A stretch of 64,000 nucleotides of DNA from contig NZ_BOOF01000005.1 in the NCBI RefSeq assembly GCF_016863095.1, positions 310,001 to 374,000 of the forward strand, written 5' to 3'. The notes under the pieces are model-generated. The model was not told the origin of the DNA. It made no database searches and saw nothing but the letters and a program-made list of their open reading frames with translations. Below are positions 16,617 to 25,671 of this stretch, piece by piece. The translations under genes were made by a program, and so were the position numbers. The DNA comes from Microbispora siamensis. Lineage in GTDB: Bacteria; Actinomycetota; Actinomycetes; Streptosporangiales; Streptosporangiaceae. Each line of letters opens with the position of its first letter. Positions within the stretch are counted from its first letter, which is position 1.

Positions 16617-17001
16617 CCATGAGCGCGACGATCTCGTCGTCCCCGAACATGCGGGCCGTGTCGACGGCCGACGGCGTCCCGGCGTAGCGATCGGCCCCCA
16701 GCTCCAGCAGCACCCGCACGACCTCGGGCTCCTTCTTGAACACCGCGCCGGCGAGCGGGGTCTGCCCGCGGTCGTTGGCGAGGTCGGGGTCCGCGCCCCG
16801 CTCGCCCAGGGCGCGCACCGTCGCGGCGTGCCCGTGGTAGGCCGCCAGCATGAGCAGGGTGTCGCCCTTCTGGTTGCGCAGGTTGACCGGCACGCCCGCG
16901 TCGACGTACGCGCACAGCGCCTCGGTCCGCCCCGACCTCGCGAGGTCGAACAACCTGGTGGCGAACTCCTCCAGCTCAGGGTCCGGCTCCATGTTCCCCA
17001 T
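16609..17001 (-). CDS. Ankyrin repeat protein
   Basis: A 130-residue protein made almost wholly of three or four ankyrin repeats, with the markers GDTLLMLAAYHGH, LGERGADPDLAN and GQTPLAGAV. It is probably a cytoplasmic binding partner; bacterial proteins of this size often sit next to catalase or peptidase genes, but not here. ATG16992 (three codons in) is an alternative start. It is divergent from the PAC2 gene across ~100 bp. Confidence 0.85.
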   Translation of the reverse strand: MGNMEPDPELEEFATRLFDLARSGRTEALCAYVDAGVPVNLRNQKGDTLLMLAAYHGHAATVRALGERGADPDLANDRGQTPLAGAVFKKEPEVVRVLLELGADRYAGTPSAVDTARMFGDDEIVALMEG

Positions 17002-17104
17002 AGTCCAACGGTAAGGTCGCCGCGACCGCCCCGGAATCGAGCGGAATCGACCGGGGGTCCCGTAGGTTCAGTAGGTAAAGACTTCGTGAGAAAGGCTGGG
17101 ACAC

Positions 17105-18010
17105 GTGTCCGACCCCACGGATCTCTATCGGCTCGACGGGGACCTGCCCGAGCTGACCGATCCGGTGCTGCTCTACCACTTCGAGGGGTTCGTCGACGCC
17201 GGCGCCGCCGGGCGGCTGGCCCTGGGGCACCTCCTCGCCGAACTGGAGCACCGGGTCATCGCGACCTTCGACGTGGACCGGCTGCTCGACTACCGGTCCC
17301 GCCGCCCGGTGATGACCTTCGACACCGATCACTGGAGCGACTACGACACTCCTGAGCTGGCCGTCTACCTGACCAAGGACGTCACCGGCACGCCGTTCCT
17401 CATCATGAGCGGCCCGGAGCCCGACCGGGAGTGGGAGCTGTTCACCGAGGCCGTGGGCATGCTGGTGACCCGGCTCAACATCGGCAGGCTGGTGACCGTC
17501 CACGGCATCCCGATGGGCGTCCCGCACACCCGGCCGCTCGGCATGACGGCCCACGCCACGCGCCCCGACCTCGTCCAAGGGCAGACCAGCCCCTTCGGCA
17601 AGGTCCGCGTGCCCGGGAGCCTCGCCGCGCTCATCGAGTTCCGGCTCGGGGCGAAGGGCCACGACGCGCTCGGCTACGCGATCCACGTGCCCCACTACCT
17701 CGCCCAGGCGGAGTACCCGCAGGCCGCCGTGACGGCGCTGGAGGCCGTCACCCGCAGCACCGGGCTGGTCTTCCCCATGGACACCCTGAGGGACGCGGCC
17801 GACAAGACCACCATCGAGATCGAGGAGCAGATCGCGGCGTCCGAGGAGCTGGCCGGCGCGATCCGCGGCCTGGAGCAGCAGTACGACGCGTTCCAGTCGG
17901 GCGCCGAACGGGAGAGCCTGCTGGCCGAGGAGGCGCAGATGCCCACGGGTGACGAGCTCGCCGCCCAGTTCGAGGCGTTCCTCGCCGAACGGGACGACCG
18001 CGACACCTGA
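17105..18010 (+). CDS. PAC2 family protein
   Basis: A 301-residue member of the PAC2 (proteasome assembly chaperone 2-like) family of actinobacteria. Visible markers include HFEGFVDAG near the N-terminus, the central HGIPMGVPHTRP and VPHYLAQ, and a helical acidic C-terminus (about 220-300). In actinobacteria this family is conserved but its role is unsettled. GTG17105 follows GAAAGGCTGGG. No proteasome genes are nearby. Confidence 0.85.
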   Translation: MSDPTDLYRLDGDLPELTDPVLLYHFEGFVDAGAAGRLALGHLLAELEHRVIATFDVDRLLDYRSRRPVMTFDTDHWSDYDTPELAVYLTKDVTGTPFLIMSGPEPDREWELFTEAVGMLVTRLNIGRLVTVHGIPMGVPHTRPLGMTAHATRPDLVQGQTSPFGKVRVPGSLAALIEFRLGAKGHDALGYAIHVPHYLAQAEYPQAAVTALEAVTRSTGLVFPMDTLRDAADKTTIEIEEQIAASEELAGAIRGLEQQYDAFQSGAERESLLAEEAQMPTGDELAAQFEAFLAERDDRDT

Positions 18011-18062
18011 GCCGCCGCGAAGCCGCCGCCCCCGACCCACCCGAAGGACGCCTCGCCCCCTC

Positions 18063-19151
18063 ATGCCGCCCTCAGATCTCCCCGAAATCCGCGTCGGATT
18101 GGCAGGTTTCGGTCCGGCCGGATCCTTCTTCCACGCGCCGCTGATCGCCGCCACGCCGGGACTGCGCCTCGCCGCCGTCGTCACCCGCGACCCCGCCAAG
18201 GCCGAGCGTGTCCGCGCCGGCCACCCCGGCGCGGACGTCGTCCCCGCCGTGGACGATCTGTGGGACCGCTGCGATCTCGTGGTGATCGCGACGCCGAACC
18301 GCACCCACGTGCCCCTGGCGACCGAGGCGCTCAAGGCCGGGCTTCCCGTGGTCGTCGACAAGCCGCTGGCCGGCGCCGCCGCGGAGGCCCGCGACCTCGT
18401 ACGGCTCGCGCGCGACCGCGGGCTGATGCTGACGGTCTTCCAGAACAGGCGCTGGGACGGCGACTTCCTGACGCTGCGCGGGCTGCTGCCCGAGCTGGGC
18501 GAGGTCCACCGGTTCGAGTCGCGGTTCGAGCGCTGGCGGCCGGTGCCCAAGGGCGGCTGGCGCGAGTCGGGCGGCCCGGAGGAGGTCGGCGGCACCCTCT
18601 ACGACCTCGGCAGCCACCTCGTGGACCAGGCCCTGCGGTTGTTCGGCCCGGTCGCCCACGTGTACGCGGAGACCGACGTCAGGCGAGCCGGGGTCCGCAA
18701 CGACGACGACGCTTTCGTCGCACTGACGCACCGGAACGGGACCCGCTCGCACCTGTGGATGAGCGCGGTGGCCGCGAATCTCGGCCCGAGGTTCCGGGTG
18801 CTCGGCTCCCGCGCGTCGTACGTCAAGTGGGGGCTGGACCCCCAGGAGGAGCGCCTGCGCGCGGGCGAGCGCCCGGACGCCGCCGACTTCGGCCGGAGTG
18901 GGGGCGCCGGCTGGGGCGCCGAGCCCCCAGAACGCTGGGGCACGTTCGGGGCCGAGGGCGAGACCCGCCCGGTCCCCACGGAGCCCGGGGCGTACCAGCG
19001 GTTCTACGAGGGCGTCGTGGCCTGCCTGCGCGACGGCGCGCCGCCCCCGGTCCAGCCGGGCGACGCCGTCGAGACCATCGCCGTCCTGGAGGCCGCCGCC
19101 CTCTCGGCCGCCCGCGGCCAGGTGGTCGCCCTCCCCGATCGGGCGGAATAG
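18063..19151 (+). CDS. Gfo/Idh/MocA family oxidoreductase
   Basis: A 362-residue NAD(P)-dependent dehydrogenase. The Rossmann fold begins with VGLAGFGPAG (residues 10-19), followed by IATPNRTH and the catalytic lysine motif VDKPLA. The C-terminal substrate domain has GGTLYDLGSHLVDQA. Members act on sugars, inositols or related polyols. ATG18063 fits the domain start and the gap to the PAC2 stop; longer frames give unrelated Pro/Arg sequence. It is probably in an operon with PAC2. Confidence 0.9.
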   Translation: MPPSDLPEIRVGLAGFGPAGSFFHAPLIAATPGLRLAAVVTRDPAKAERVRAGHPGADVVPAVDDLWDRCDLVVIATPNRTHVPLATEALKAGLPVVVDKPLAGAAAEARDLVRLARDRGLMLTVFQNRRWDGDFLTLRGLLPELGEVHRFESRFERWRPVPKGGWRESGGPEEVGGTLYDLGSHLVDQALRLFGPVAHVYAETDVRRAGVRNDDDAFVALTHRNGTRSHLWMSAVAANLGPRFRVLGSRASYVKWGLDPQEERLRAGERPDAADFGRSGGAGWGAEPPERWGTFGAEGETRPVPTEPGAYQRFYEGVVACLRDGAPPPVQPGDAVETIAVLEAAALSAARGQVVALPDRAE

Positions 19152-19157
19152 CGTCCG

Positions 19158-19778
19158 CTACCTCGGGGCCCGCGCCGCGGGGGCGTCCGGGGCGGTGGCG
19201 AGCCTGCGGGCGACTTCGATCACCGTCTCGCGGCGGCGGGCCCAGGCGGCCTGCTCGGTCTCCTCGTCCAGGACGAGGCGGCACATCCGGGGCACCGCGA
19301 AGTTCCAGGAGATCAGTCCCATGACGGTGAACAGCAGATCCTGGCAGGCGCGGACCCGCGCGTCCTCGGGAAGGTGGCCGGCCGCGCCCGCGTCCACGAG
19401 TTGATCGACCTTCTCGCGGAAAGCGTCACGCCGCTCCCGCTCGCTCTCGCCGGGTTCGTCGCACGCCTCCAGCGCCTCCCACAGCAGCAGCCTGATCAGC
19501 TCCGGGTGATCCCGGTACCAGTCGAACATCTGCCCGACCGACTCGGCCACCGCGTCGGGATCGATGGAGACGGAGTCGCGGACCTCCTCCAGCTTCGCCC
19601 GCAGGACGGCGGCGAACAGCTTCTCCTTGCTGCCGTAGTACAGGTAGATGGCCTGCTTGTTGGCCCTGGCGGCCGTCGCGATGCGGTCCACCCTGGCCCC
19701 CGCCAGGCCGTGCTCGGCGAACTCTGCCGCGGCGGCGTCGAAGATCCGCCGTCTGGTGTCCTCCGCGTCGTAGGCCAT
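19158..19778 (-). CDS. TetR family regulator (of the divergent SDR gene)
   Basis: A 206-residue TetR repressor. The helix-turn-helix covers residues 10-55 with VDRIATAARANKQAIYLYYG. The C-terminal domain is of the TetR_C_17 kind and would bind a small ligand. It is divergent from an SDR gene across ~100 bp holding two near-identical inverted-repeat sites, so it very likely represses both genes. It ends near, and convergent with, the Gfo/Idh/MocA gene. Confidence 0.9.
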   Translation of the reverse strand: MAYDAEDTRRRIFDAAAAEFAEHGLAGARVDRIATAARANKQAIYLYYGSKEKLFAAVLRAKLEEVRDSVSIDPDAVAESVGQMFDWYRDHPELIRLLLWEALEACDEPGESERERRDAFREKVDQLVDAGAAGHLPEDARVRACQDLLFTVMGLISWNFAVPRMCRLVLDEETEQAAWARRRETVIEVARRLATAPDAPAARAPR

Positions 19779-19787
19779 GGACGAAAT

Positions 19788-19803
19788 TAAACCATCCAGT
19801 TGA
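19788..19803. promoter_or_regulatory. TetR operator O1
   Basis: TAAACCATCCAGTTGA lies 10 bp before the TetR start and overlaps the -35 of the SDR promoter. It matches O2 (19845-19860, reverse strand) at 13 of 16 positions. Confidence 0.6.
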
Positions 19804-19828
19804 CTCCTCCCCGCCCAGGCGGCAGTAT
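19800..19828 (+). promoter_or_regulatory. Sigma-70-like promoter of SDR gene
   Basis: TTGACT (19800-19805) and CAGTAT (19823-19828) are separated by 17 bp. The -35 lies inside operator O1, which suits repression by the TetR protein. Confidence 0.5.
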
Positions 19829-19844
19829 CGAGGCCAGCAATAAA

Positions 19845-19860
19845 ACAACCAGATGGTTTA
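19845..19860. promoter_or_regulatory. TetR operator O2
   Basis: On the reverse strand this reads TAAACCATCTGGTTGT, containing the perfect inverted repeat AACCA-TC-TGGTT. It is 20 bp before the SDR start and downstream of the predicted SDR promoter, so binding would act as a roadblock. Confidence 0.6.
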
Positions 19861-19880
19861 TTTCACCGAAAGGCTCTCCG

Positions 19881-20693
19881 ATGAGCACCGAGACACCGAG
19901 CACTGCGACACCCATCCCCGTCCGCTCGCCGCTGCCGAGCGTCCTCTCCGGCACCACCGCCGTCCTCATCGGCGGAAGCTCGGGCATCGGGCTGGCGGCG
20001 GGCGTCCTGCTGCGTTCGGTCGGCGCGCGCGTCGTGCTGGTCGGCCGCGATCCCGAGCGGCTGAAGGCCGCCGTCTCCCGCGTGCGCGGTGCAGGCGCGG
20101 CCGAGGATCCCGACGACGCCGTGCTGGGCGTTGCCGGAGACGGCGGAGACGAGCAGACCCTCGCCGAGGCCTTCGACCGGGCCGGTCACGTCGACCACGT
20201 GTACGTCACCGCCGGCCGCATCACCGGCGCCGGCCCCCTGACCGGGCTGTCGGCCGACGACATCCGCACGAGCCTCGGCTCCGGCCCCCTCCAGACGGTC
20301 TTCGCCGCCGCCCGCGCGGCGGCGGCCCACCTTCCCCCGGGAGGCTCGCTCACGTTCAGCTCGGGGATCCTCGTGGTCCGCCCCTACCCCGGGATGACCG
20401 TCCCGCTGTCGGCCGCCGGCGCCGTGGAGACCCTCACCAGGGCCCTCGCCGTGGAGCTCGCCCCCGCACGGGTGCGCGTGAACACCGTACGCTACGGCCG
20501 GATCGACACCCCGCTCCTGCGCTCACTGCCGGGGCTGGACTCCGACGAGGCGATCGCCGCCGCCGGAACGTCCGCTCCCCTCGGCCGCTTCGGCACCGCC
20601 GAGGAGGCCGCCGCCACGGCTGTCTTCCTCATGGCCAACAACTACGTCACCGGCCAGGTCATCACCGTCGACGGCGGCGAAACCCTCGCCTGA
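19881..20693 (+). CDS. SDR family protein lacking the YxxxK catalytic pair
   Basis: A 270-residue short-chain dehydrogenase/reductase fold. The cofactor loop GGSSGIG (31-37) and the C-terminal NYVTGQVITVDGGETLA are normal. At the active site the family YxxxK is replaced by LSAAG (Leu176, Gly180), while Ser160/161 remain; the usual NNAG is VTAGR. It may have lost or altered its chemistry, or use Tyr169. Start ATG19881 agrees with the family N-terminus. It is under the divergent TetR. Confidence 0.85.
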   Translation: MSTETPSTATPIPVRSPLPSVLSGTTAVLIGGSSGIGLAAGVLLRSVGARVVLVGRDPERLKAAVSRVRGAGAAEDPDDAVLGVAGDGGDEQTLAEAFDRAGHVDHVYVTAGRITGAGPLTGLSADDIRTSLGSGPLQTVFAAARAAAAHLPPGGSLTFSSGILVVRPYPGMTVPLSAAGAVETLTRALAVELAPARVRVNTVRYGRIDTPLLRSLPGLDSDEAIAAAGTSAPLGRFGTAEEAAATAVFLMANNYVTGQVITVDGGETLA

Positions 20694-20718
20694 CCCCGCT
20701 TCCGGCGGCGGCCGGAGG

Positions 20719-21516
20719 TCAGTCGCGCAGCCGGCCGCGCAGGGCCTCGGTGTCGGCGTCGGTCCAGCCGTGGGTGCGCAGCCAGCCGAGGGGGCCGCCG
20801 AACCGGTCGTCCAGCGTCGACAGGAACTGGTCCATGTACTCGGGCCGCGGCAGGTGGCTGTCGGCCGGCTTCGAGTCGAGGTCCTCCCGGTAGGTGCGGC
20901 TGGCGCGCAGCCGGGCGAGGATGCCCTCCAGCCGTTCGCCGGTGGCGACGTAGTCCTCGATGATCGCCTCCCGGGTGGCGCCCGCGACGGCGAGCGCCAG
21001 GGCGCAGACCACTCCGGTGCGGTCCTTGCCCGCCGCGCAGTGCACCACGGCCATGCCGTCGTCACGGGCGAGCACCCGCAGGGCGGCCACCACCGAGTCG
21101 GGCCGGTCGCGCAGATATCCGTAGTAGTAGCCGGTCACGCGGAGTTCGGCCAGGTCCTCCTCGTCCCGCTCGCCCTGCCACGGCAGGGCCCTGTCGTCGA
21201 TGGTGTCGGCCTCGACGTCGGTGAGGCGGCCGCCCTCCGCGAACAGGCTGTGGTGGTGGATGGCGACCTCCGGGAGGAGGGTCAGCGGGCCCGGCCCCTC
21301 CAGGCGTACCTCGGTCTCCGACCGCAGGTCGACCACGTGCCGCAGCTTGAGGTCGCCCACGAGCAGTGCCACGTCACCCTCGGTCAGGCCCTGCAGGTTG
21401 TCGGCCCGCAGGATCCGGCCGGACACCGTGGTCCCGCCGTCCGCGGTGGGCAGGCCGCCCAGGTCCCGTACGTTCGCCGCGCCTTCCAGAACGATCCAAC
21501 GCTCGTATGCATTCAT
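20719..21516 (-). CDS. Tyrosine-protein phosphatase (PtpB/SIW14-like)
   Basis: A 265-residue protein phosphatase. It has the N-terminal GAANVRDLGG segment, RADNLQGLT, the acidic loop, and the P-loop HCAAGKDRTG with catalytic Cys and Arg. This is the actinobacterial PtpB type that removes phosphate from tyrosine or lipids. ATG21516 (MNAYERW) matches the family start; the frame extends 20 codons upstream without similarity. It lies just past the 3' end of the large STAND gene in the same direction. Confidence 0.9.
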   Translation of the reverse strand: MNAYERWIVLEGAANVRDLGGLPTADGGTTVSGRILRADNLQGLTEGDVALLVGDLKLRHVVDLRSETEVRLEGPGPLTLLPEVAIHHHSLFAEGGRLTDVEADTIDDRALPWQGERDEEDLAELRVTGYYYGYLRDRPDSVVAALRVLARDDGMAVVHCAAGKDRTGVVCALALAVAGATREAIIEDYVATGERLEGILARLRASRTYREDLDSKPADSHLPRPEYMDQFLSTLDDRFGGPLGWLRTHGWTDADTEALRGRLRD

Positions 21517-21605
21517 CAAGCCGAGCCTATCCGTCCCTCTATGACGGAAGAATGAGTGCAGAGTGAAGATCTGCACCCGGCGTCACATCGATCCCGCTAC
21601 CTGCC

Positions 21606-24167
21606 TCAAGGTCCCTTTCGGGTGACACGGTCGAGCAGGGCCCGGGCGCGCGAGGCGCCCGCCTCGTTGCCGAGGCTGTGGTAGATCTCCAGGGCCTCGG
21701 CGACGGGCTCGTGCGCCTCGTCCCTGCGGCCCGCCGCGAGCAGCACCTCGCCGAGCGTGCGAAGCCCCCGGGCCTGCCACCAGCGATCGCCCAGCTCCGC
21801 GAACTCGCGTACGGCCTCGCGCAGCGCCGCGACCGCCTCCTCCGTGCGGCCCAGCCTGGCCAGCGCCGCACCCTCCGACGACCGGGTCCTGGCCACACCC
21901 CAGGAGTCCCCGAGCTTCTCGAGCGTCTCCTTGGCCAGGCGCACCCCGGCGTACTCGCGCAGCCCGGCCTGCGGGTCGCCGATCTCGCCCGCGGCGCGCA
22001 GGCAGCGGGCCTCCTCCCACTCCTCCCCCCGCTCGTGGAACGCCCGGATGGCGAAGCGGAGGGCGTTGCCCGCCAGGACGAACCTGCGCTCCGCCGCCGA
22101 GGCGTCCCCGGCCTTGAGCAGCTCGCGCGCCTCCGCGGCCAGCACCTCTCCGAGCACCCGCTGGGTCTGGGCCTCCGAATAGCGGTTGCCCCCGCTCTCG
22201 AAGACCGCGAGGGAGTCCTCCAAGAGCCGCCTCGCCTCGGCGAGCCTGCCCTGGGCCAGGCGCAGCTCGGCCAGGTTGCGCTGGGTGCGGGCCTGCCACC
22301 AGCGGTCGTCCTCGGCCTTGAACGCGCTGATCGCGCCGGTGAGGTACCCCTGCCCGTGGTCGAGGTTGCCCTCGCCGAACAGCGTCATCCCGACCGTCCG
22401 CATGGCCCGCGCCGCCCACCACGACTCCCCCAGGCCGGTGAAGATCTCCAGCGCCCGCTCGGCGTCCGCCCTCGCCTCGGCCGATCGTCCGCTGCCGCCC
22501 ACGACCGCCGCCCGTTCCATCAGCGCGATCCCCACGGCCCTTTGGTCGCCGGTGCGCTCGGCGGCCTCGCAGACGAGATCGGCGACCTCCCGCCAGTCGG
22601 ACCAGTACGCGCGCAGCGAGTGGCACAGCGAGCAGAAGGCTCGCCCGGTCGCCCAGGCGAGGTCCCACAGCTCCTGCGACCTGGCCATGTGGACGGCGGA
22701 CAGCAGGGCGAGCCGCTCGGCGGTGAACCAGGCGGCCGAGGAGATCTCGCCGCTGTCGCCTCCGGTGCGTACGCCGCGCCGCCGCCAGTCCTGCGGCCAG
22801 CGCTCGGTGGCGGCGCTCTCGGCCCGGCGGCGGTAGCCGTACAGGACCCGCTCGATGGCGGCGCGGCGGCGCTCCTCGGGCTCGTCCCGTACGGCGACCT
22901 CGCGGGCGAACAGCCGGACCAGGTCGTGCAGGCGGTAGCGCATGCTGCCGGTGACGTCGCGGCCCGAGCACTCGGCGAGCTGCGCGTCCACCAGCGCCTC
23001 CAGCTGGTCGGCGCCGTCGAGCTCCGAGGCGCCCAGCAGGTCGCCCGCCACCCACGCCTGCACGTCGGGCGCGGGCAGCAGGCCGAGCAGGCGCAGCAAC
23101 CGGCGCTGGATGCCGGTGCAGTCGTCGTAGCTGAGCTGCAGCGAGGCCCGCACGCTGCGGTCGATCTGCGTGCCGACCTCCAGCTGGCCGAGCCTGCGCC
23201 GCTCGTCGGCGAGCCGGTCGGCCAGCTCCCGCAGGGACCACCGCTCCCTGGTCGCCAGGCGTCCGCCGCAGATGCTGATGGCCAGCGGCAGCCGATCGCA
23301 CAGCCGCACGATCGCGAGGGCGGAGTCGAGGTCGGCGGCGACGCGCTCGTCTCCGGCGAGCCGGGCGAGCAGCTCGACCCCCTGCGCCTCGGTGAAGACG
23401 GCGAGCTGCCGGTCGTAGCGGTTGCGCAGGAACAGCGGCTGCCGGGAGGTGACGATCACGGCGCAGCCCGGCTCCGGCGGGATGAGGTCCCTGACCTGTT
23501 CACCGCTCTGCGCGTTGTCGAGGAATATCAGGACGCGCAGGTCCTTGGTCCACGTCCACCAGAGCTTCTGCAGCTCGACCAGGCCGCCGGGGTCGGTGGT
23601 CAGCCGGACGCCGAGGGCCCGCAGGAACGCGGCGAGCACCTCCTCGGGCCGTACCGCGCCGTCCGCGCCCCGCAGGTCGAAGTAGAGCTGGCCGTCGGGG
23701 AACTCGCCGATGACCTCGTGGGCGAACCGCGTGGCCAGCGCCGACTTGCCGACGCCGGCCCGCCCGTAGAGCGACACGACCAGCGGGGCGTCCTGGTCGC
23801 CCGAGGAAGGACGCTCTCGCAGGGCGAACTGCTCGTGCAGCTCCGCGAGCACCTCACGCCGCCCGGTGAAGTGCGCGATGACCGGCGGCAGCTCGGCGGG
23901 CGGCGGCGTCCCCTTCGCCGCCCGCGGGCCGGACCCCGGCGACTGCGGCGCGAGCGTGGCCCAGGTCAGGGCGCCGACGAGCGCCGCCACCACCACGGTG
24001 ATCACCACGCGGGCGGGCACCGGCAGCGTCCATATGTCGAGGGAGGTGCCGAGCGCGCTCGCCACGGCCGCCGCCACGCCCGCGAGGGCGGGCGCGGCCA
24101 GCGAACCACGCCGGCGAGCGGGCGGCCGTACGCCCGGGACGTCGTCGTCGCGCGTGGACGGAAGCAT
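21606..24167 (-). CDS. Membrane-anchored STAND NTPase with TPR repeats
   Basis: An 853-residue protein. Two helices at about residues 24-42 and 52-72 anchor it, then a short linker leads to an NB-ARC-type ATPase with Walker A GRAGVGKS (135-142), Walker B VLIFLDNAQ, sensor IVTSRQ and PLAISICGG. Residues 500-850 are tetratricopeptide repeats with WWxAR signatures. Its plan resembles NLR-like signalling proteins: membrane anchor, switch and sensor array. The divergent neighbour is an SGNH hydrolase, with a 233-bp gap containing no gene. Confidence 0.85.
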   Translation of the reverse strand: MLPSTRDDDVPGVRPPARRRGSLAAPALAGVAAAVASALGTSLDIWTLPVPARVVITVVVAALVGALTWATLAPQSPGSGPRAAKGTPPPAELPPVIAHFTGRREVLAELHEQFALRERPSSGDQDAPLVVSLYGRAGVGKSALATRFAHEVIGEFPDGQLYFDLRGADGAVRPEEVLAAFLRALGVRLTTDPGGLVELQKLWWTWTKDLRVLIFLDNAQSGEQVRDLIPPEPGCAVIVTSRQPLFLRNRYDRQLAVFTEAQGVELLARLAGDERVAADLDSALAIVRLCDRLPLAISICGGRLATRERWSLRELADRLADERRRLGQLEVGTQIDRSVRASLQLSYDDCTGIQRRLLRLLGLLPAPDVQAWVAGDLLGASELDGADQLEALVDAQLAECSGRDVTGSMRYRLHDLVRLFAREVAVRDEPEERRRAAIERVLYGYRRRAESAATERWPQDWRRRGVRTGGDSGEISSAAWFTAERLALLSAVHMARSQELWDLAWATGRAFCSLCHSLRAYWSDWREVADLVCEAAERTGDQRAVGIALMERAAVVGGSGRSAEARADAERALEIFTGLGESWWAARAMRTVGMTLFGEGNLDHGQGYLTGAISAFKAEDDRWWQARTQRNLAELRLAQGRLAEARRLLEDSLAVFESGGNRYSEAQTQRVLGEVLAAEARELLKAGDASAAERRFVLAGNALRFAIRAFHERGEEWEEARCLRAAGEIGDPQAGLREYAGVRLAKETLEKLGDSWGVARTRSSEGAALARLGRTEEAVAALREAVREFAELGDRWWQARGLRTLGEVLLAAGRRDEAHEPVAEALEIYHSLGNEAGASRARALLDRVTRKGP

Positions 24168-24400
24168 CCGTCAGGTCCTCCAGGACGTCGGACGGCTCGG
24201 AGAACGGGCAAGGCTACAGTCGGGATTCAACCAGAATGTGGGCGACCGTTACGCCCGACGGTCAACTTCTCACCCGGTGTTCGCCAAACAGCCGTAATGT
24301 ATGGCGTCGCGGACGCTTTTCGATCAACGGTCTCGGCGGATCGGAGGCGTCACCACCACGGACCCGCCCCAGGCAGCCACATCCCAATGGAGGACCCCGG

Positions 24401-25642
24401 ATGGCACGGCCGGCTCACCGGTTGACCATTGCCGCTCTCGCCCTCGCCGTCAGCGGCGCGACCGCCGCGCTTCCCACGGCGCCGGTCCACGCGGAGTCCC
24501 TCACGGCCGCGCCGAGACCCGAAGGCGACTCGCCCGTACGGCGCCCCCTGGTCGGCGCGTGGACCACCTCGACCGACCGGATCACGGCGGCCCTCGGCGG
24601 TCAGACCGTCCGGATGGTCGTGCGCGCCAGCGTCGGCGGCGCCGGCGCGCGCCTGCGCCTGTCCAACGTCTTCGGGGAGGCGCCGGTGACGTTCGAGAAC
24701 GTCCACGTGGGCGTCCAGGCGTACGGCGCCGAGATCCTCGCCGGCACCAACCGGCCGGTGACCTTCCGCAAGCGCGCCACGGTGCGGGTGCCGCCGGGCC
24801 AGGCCGTCTGGAGCGACCCGATCCCGGGCCGGATCGCCGGCGGCTCCGCCCTGGTCGTCAGCCTCCACCTGCCCGGCACGGTCATGGGGGTGACCGGGCA
24901 CGAACGCGCCTACAGCACCACCTACCTGTCGGACCCCGGGGACCACGCGGCGGAGGAGAGCGGCGAGGGCTTCACCTACACCAGCACGCAGTGGTACTTC
25001 CTCGACCGGATCGCGGTCGAGGCTGGCGCGGCCACGACGGGCTCGGTGGTCGCGTTCGGCGACTCGATCACCGACGGCGCGGGCCAGGCCGTCGACGCCA
25101 ACCGCCGCTGGACCGACTACCTGCGGCAGCGGCTGGCCCACCAGTCGTCGTCGCGGCGGATGGGAGTGCTCAACGCCGGCATCGCCGGGAACCGGCTGCT
25201 GCACTCCAACGTCGGCCCGAGCGGTCTCAGCCGGTTCTACCGCGACGCGCTGTCCCAGCCGGGGGTGCGCACGGTGGTGGTCTACGAGGGGATCAACGAC
25301 ATCGCCCGGGGCGACTACACCTCGATCAAGCAGCTCGCCTACGGATACAAGCGGCTGATCCGCGAGGCGCACGCCCGCAAGGTCAAGGTGCTGGGCGCCA
25401 CGCTCACCCCCTTCTACGGCTGGAGCACCTGGACTCCGGAGCGCGAGGAGATCAGGCAGCGGCTCAACACCTGGATCCGCACGAGCGGGGTGTTCGACGG
25501 CGTCCTCGACTTCGACCGGGCCGTACGCGACCCGCAGTTCCCCGAGCAACTGGCCGTCTCGTACGACTCGGGTGATCACCTGCACCTGAGCGACGCGGGA
25601 CGGCGCGCGCTCGCCTACGCGGTGAACCCGCGCCTGCTCTGA
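24401..25642 (+). CDS. Secreted SGNH/GDSL hydrolase
   Basis: A 413-residue exported esterase-type hydrolase. A signal peptide ends near VHAES (residue ~30). A beta-rich domain follows, then the SGNH domain with block I FGDSITDG (Ser nucleophile), the Gly block GIAGNRLL, Asn block GIND and the His/Asp block DHLHLSD. All catalytic blocks are present. The closest named group is the large actinobacterial lipase/carbohydrate esterase set. ATG24401 fits the signal peptide; GGAGG lies about eight bases upstream. Confidence 0.9.
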   Translation: MARPAHRLTIAALALAVSGATAALPTAPVHAESLTAAPRPEGDSPVRRPLVGAWTTSTDRITAALGGQTVRMVVRASVGGAGARLRLSNVFGEAPVTFENVHVGVQAYGAEILAGTNRPVTFRKRATVRVPPGQAVWSDPIPGRIAGGSALVVSLHLPGTVMGVTGHERAYSTTYLSDPGDHAAEESGEGFTYTSTQWYFLDRIAVEAGAATTGSVVAFGDSITDGAGQAVDANRRWTDYLRQRLAHQSSSRRMGVLNAGIAGNRLLHSNVGPSGLSRFYRDALSQPGVRTVVVYEGINDIARGDYTSIKQLAYGYKRLIREAHARKVKVLGATLTPFYGWSTWTPEREEIRQRLNTWIRTSGVFDGVLDFDRAVRDPQFPEQLAVSYDSGDHLHLSDAGRRALAYAVNPRLL

Positions 25643-25671
25643 TCCCGGACCGGCCGCGGGATCGCTACGGT

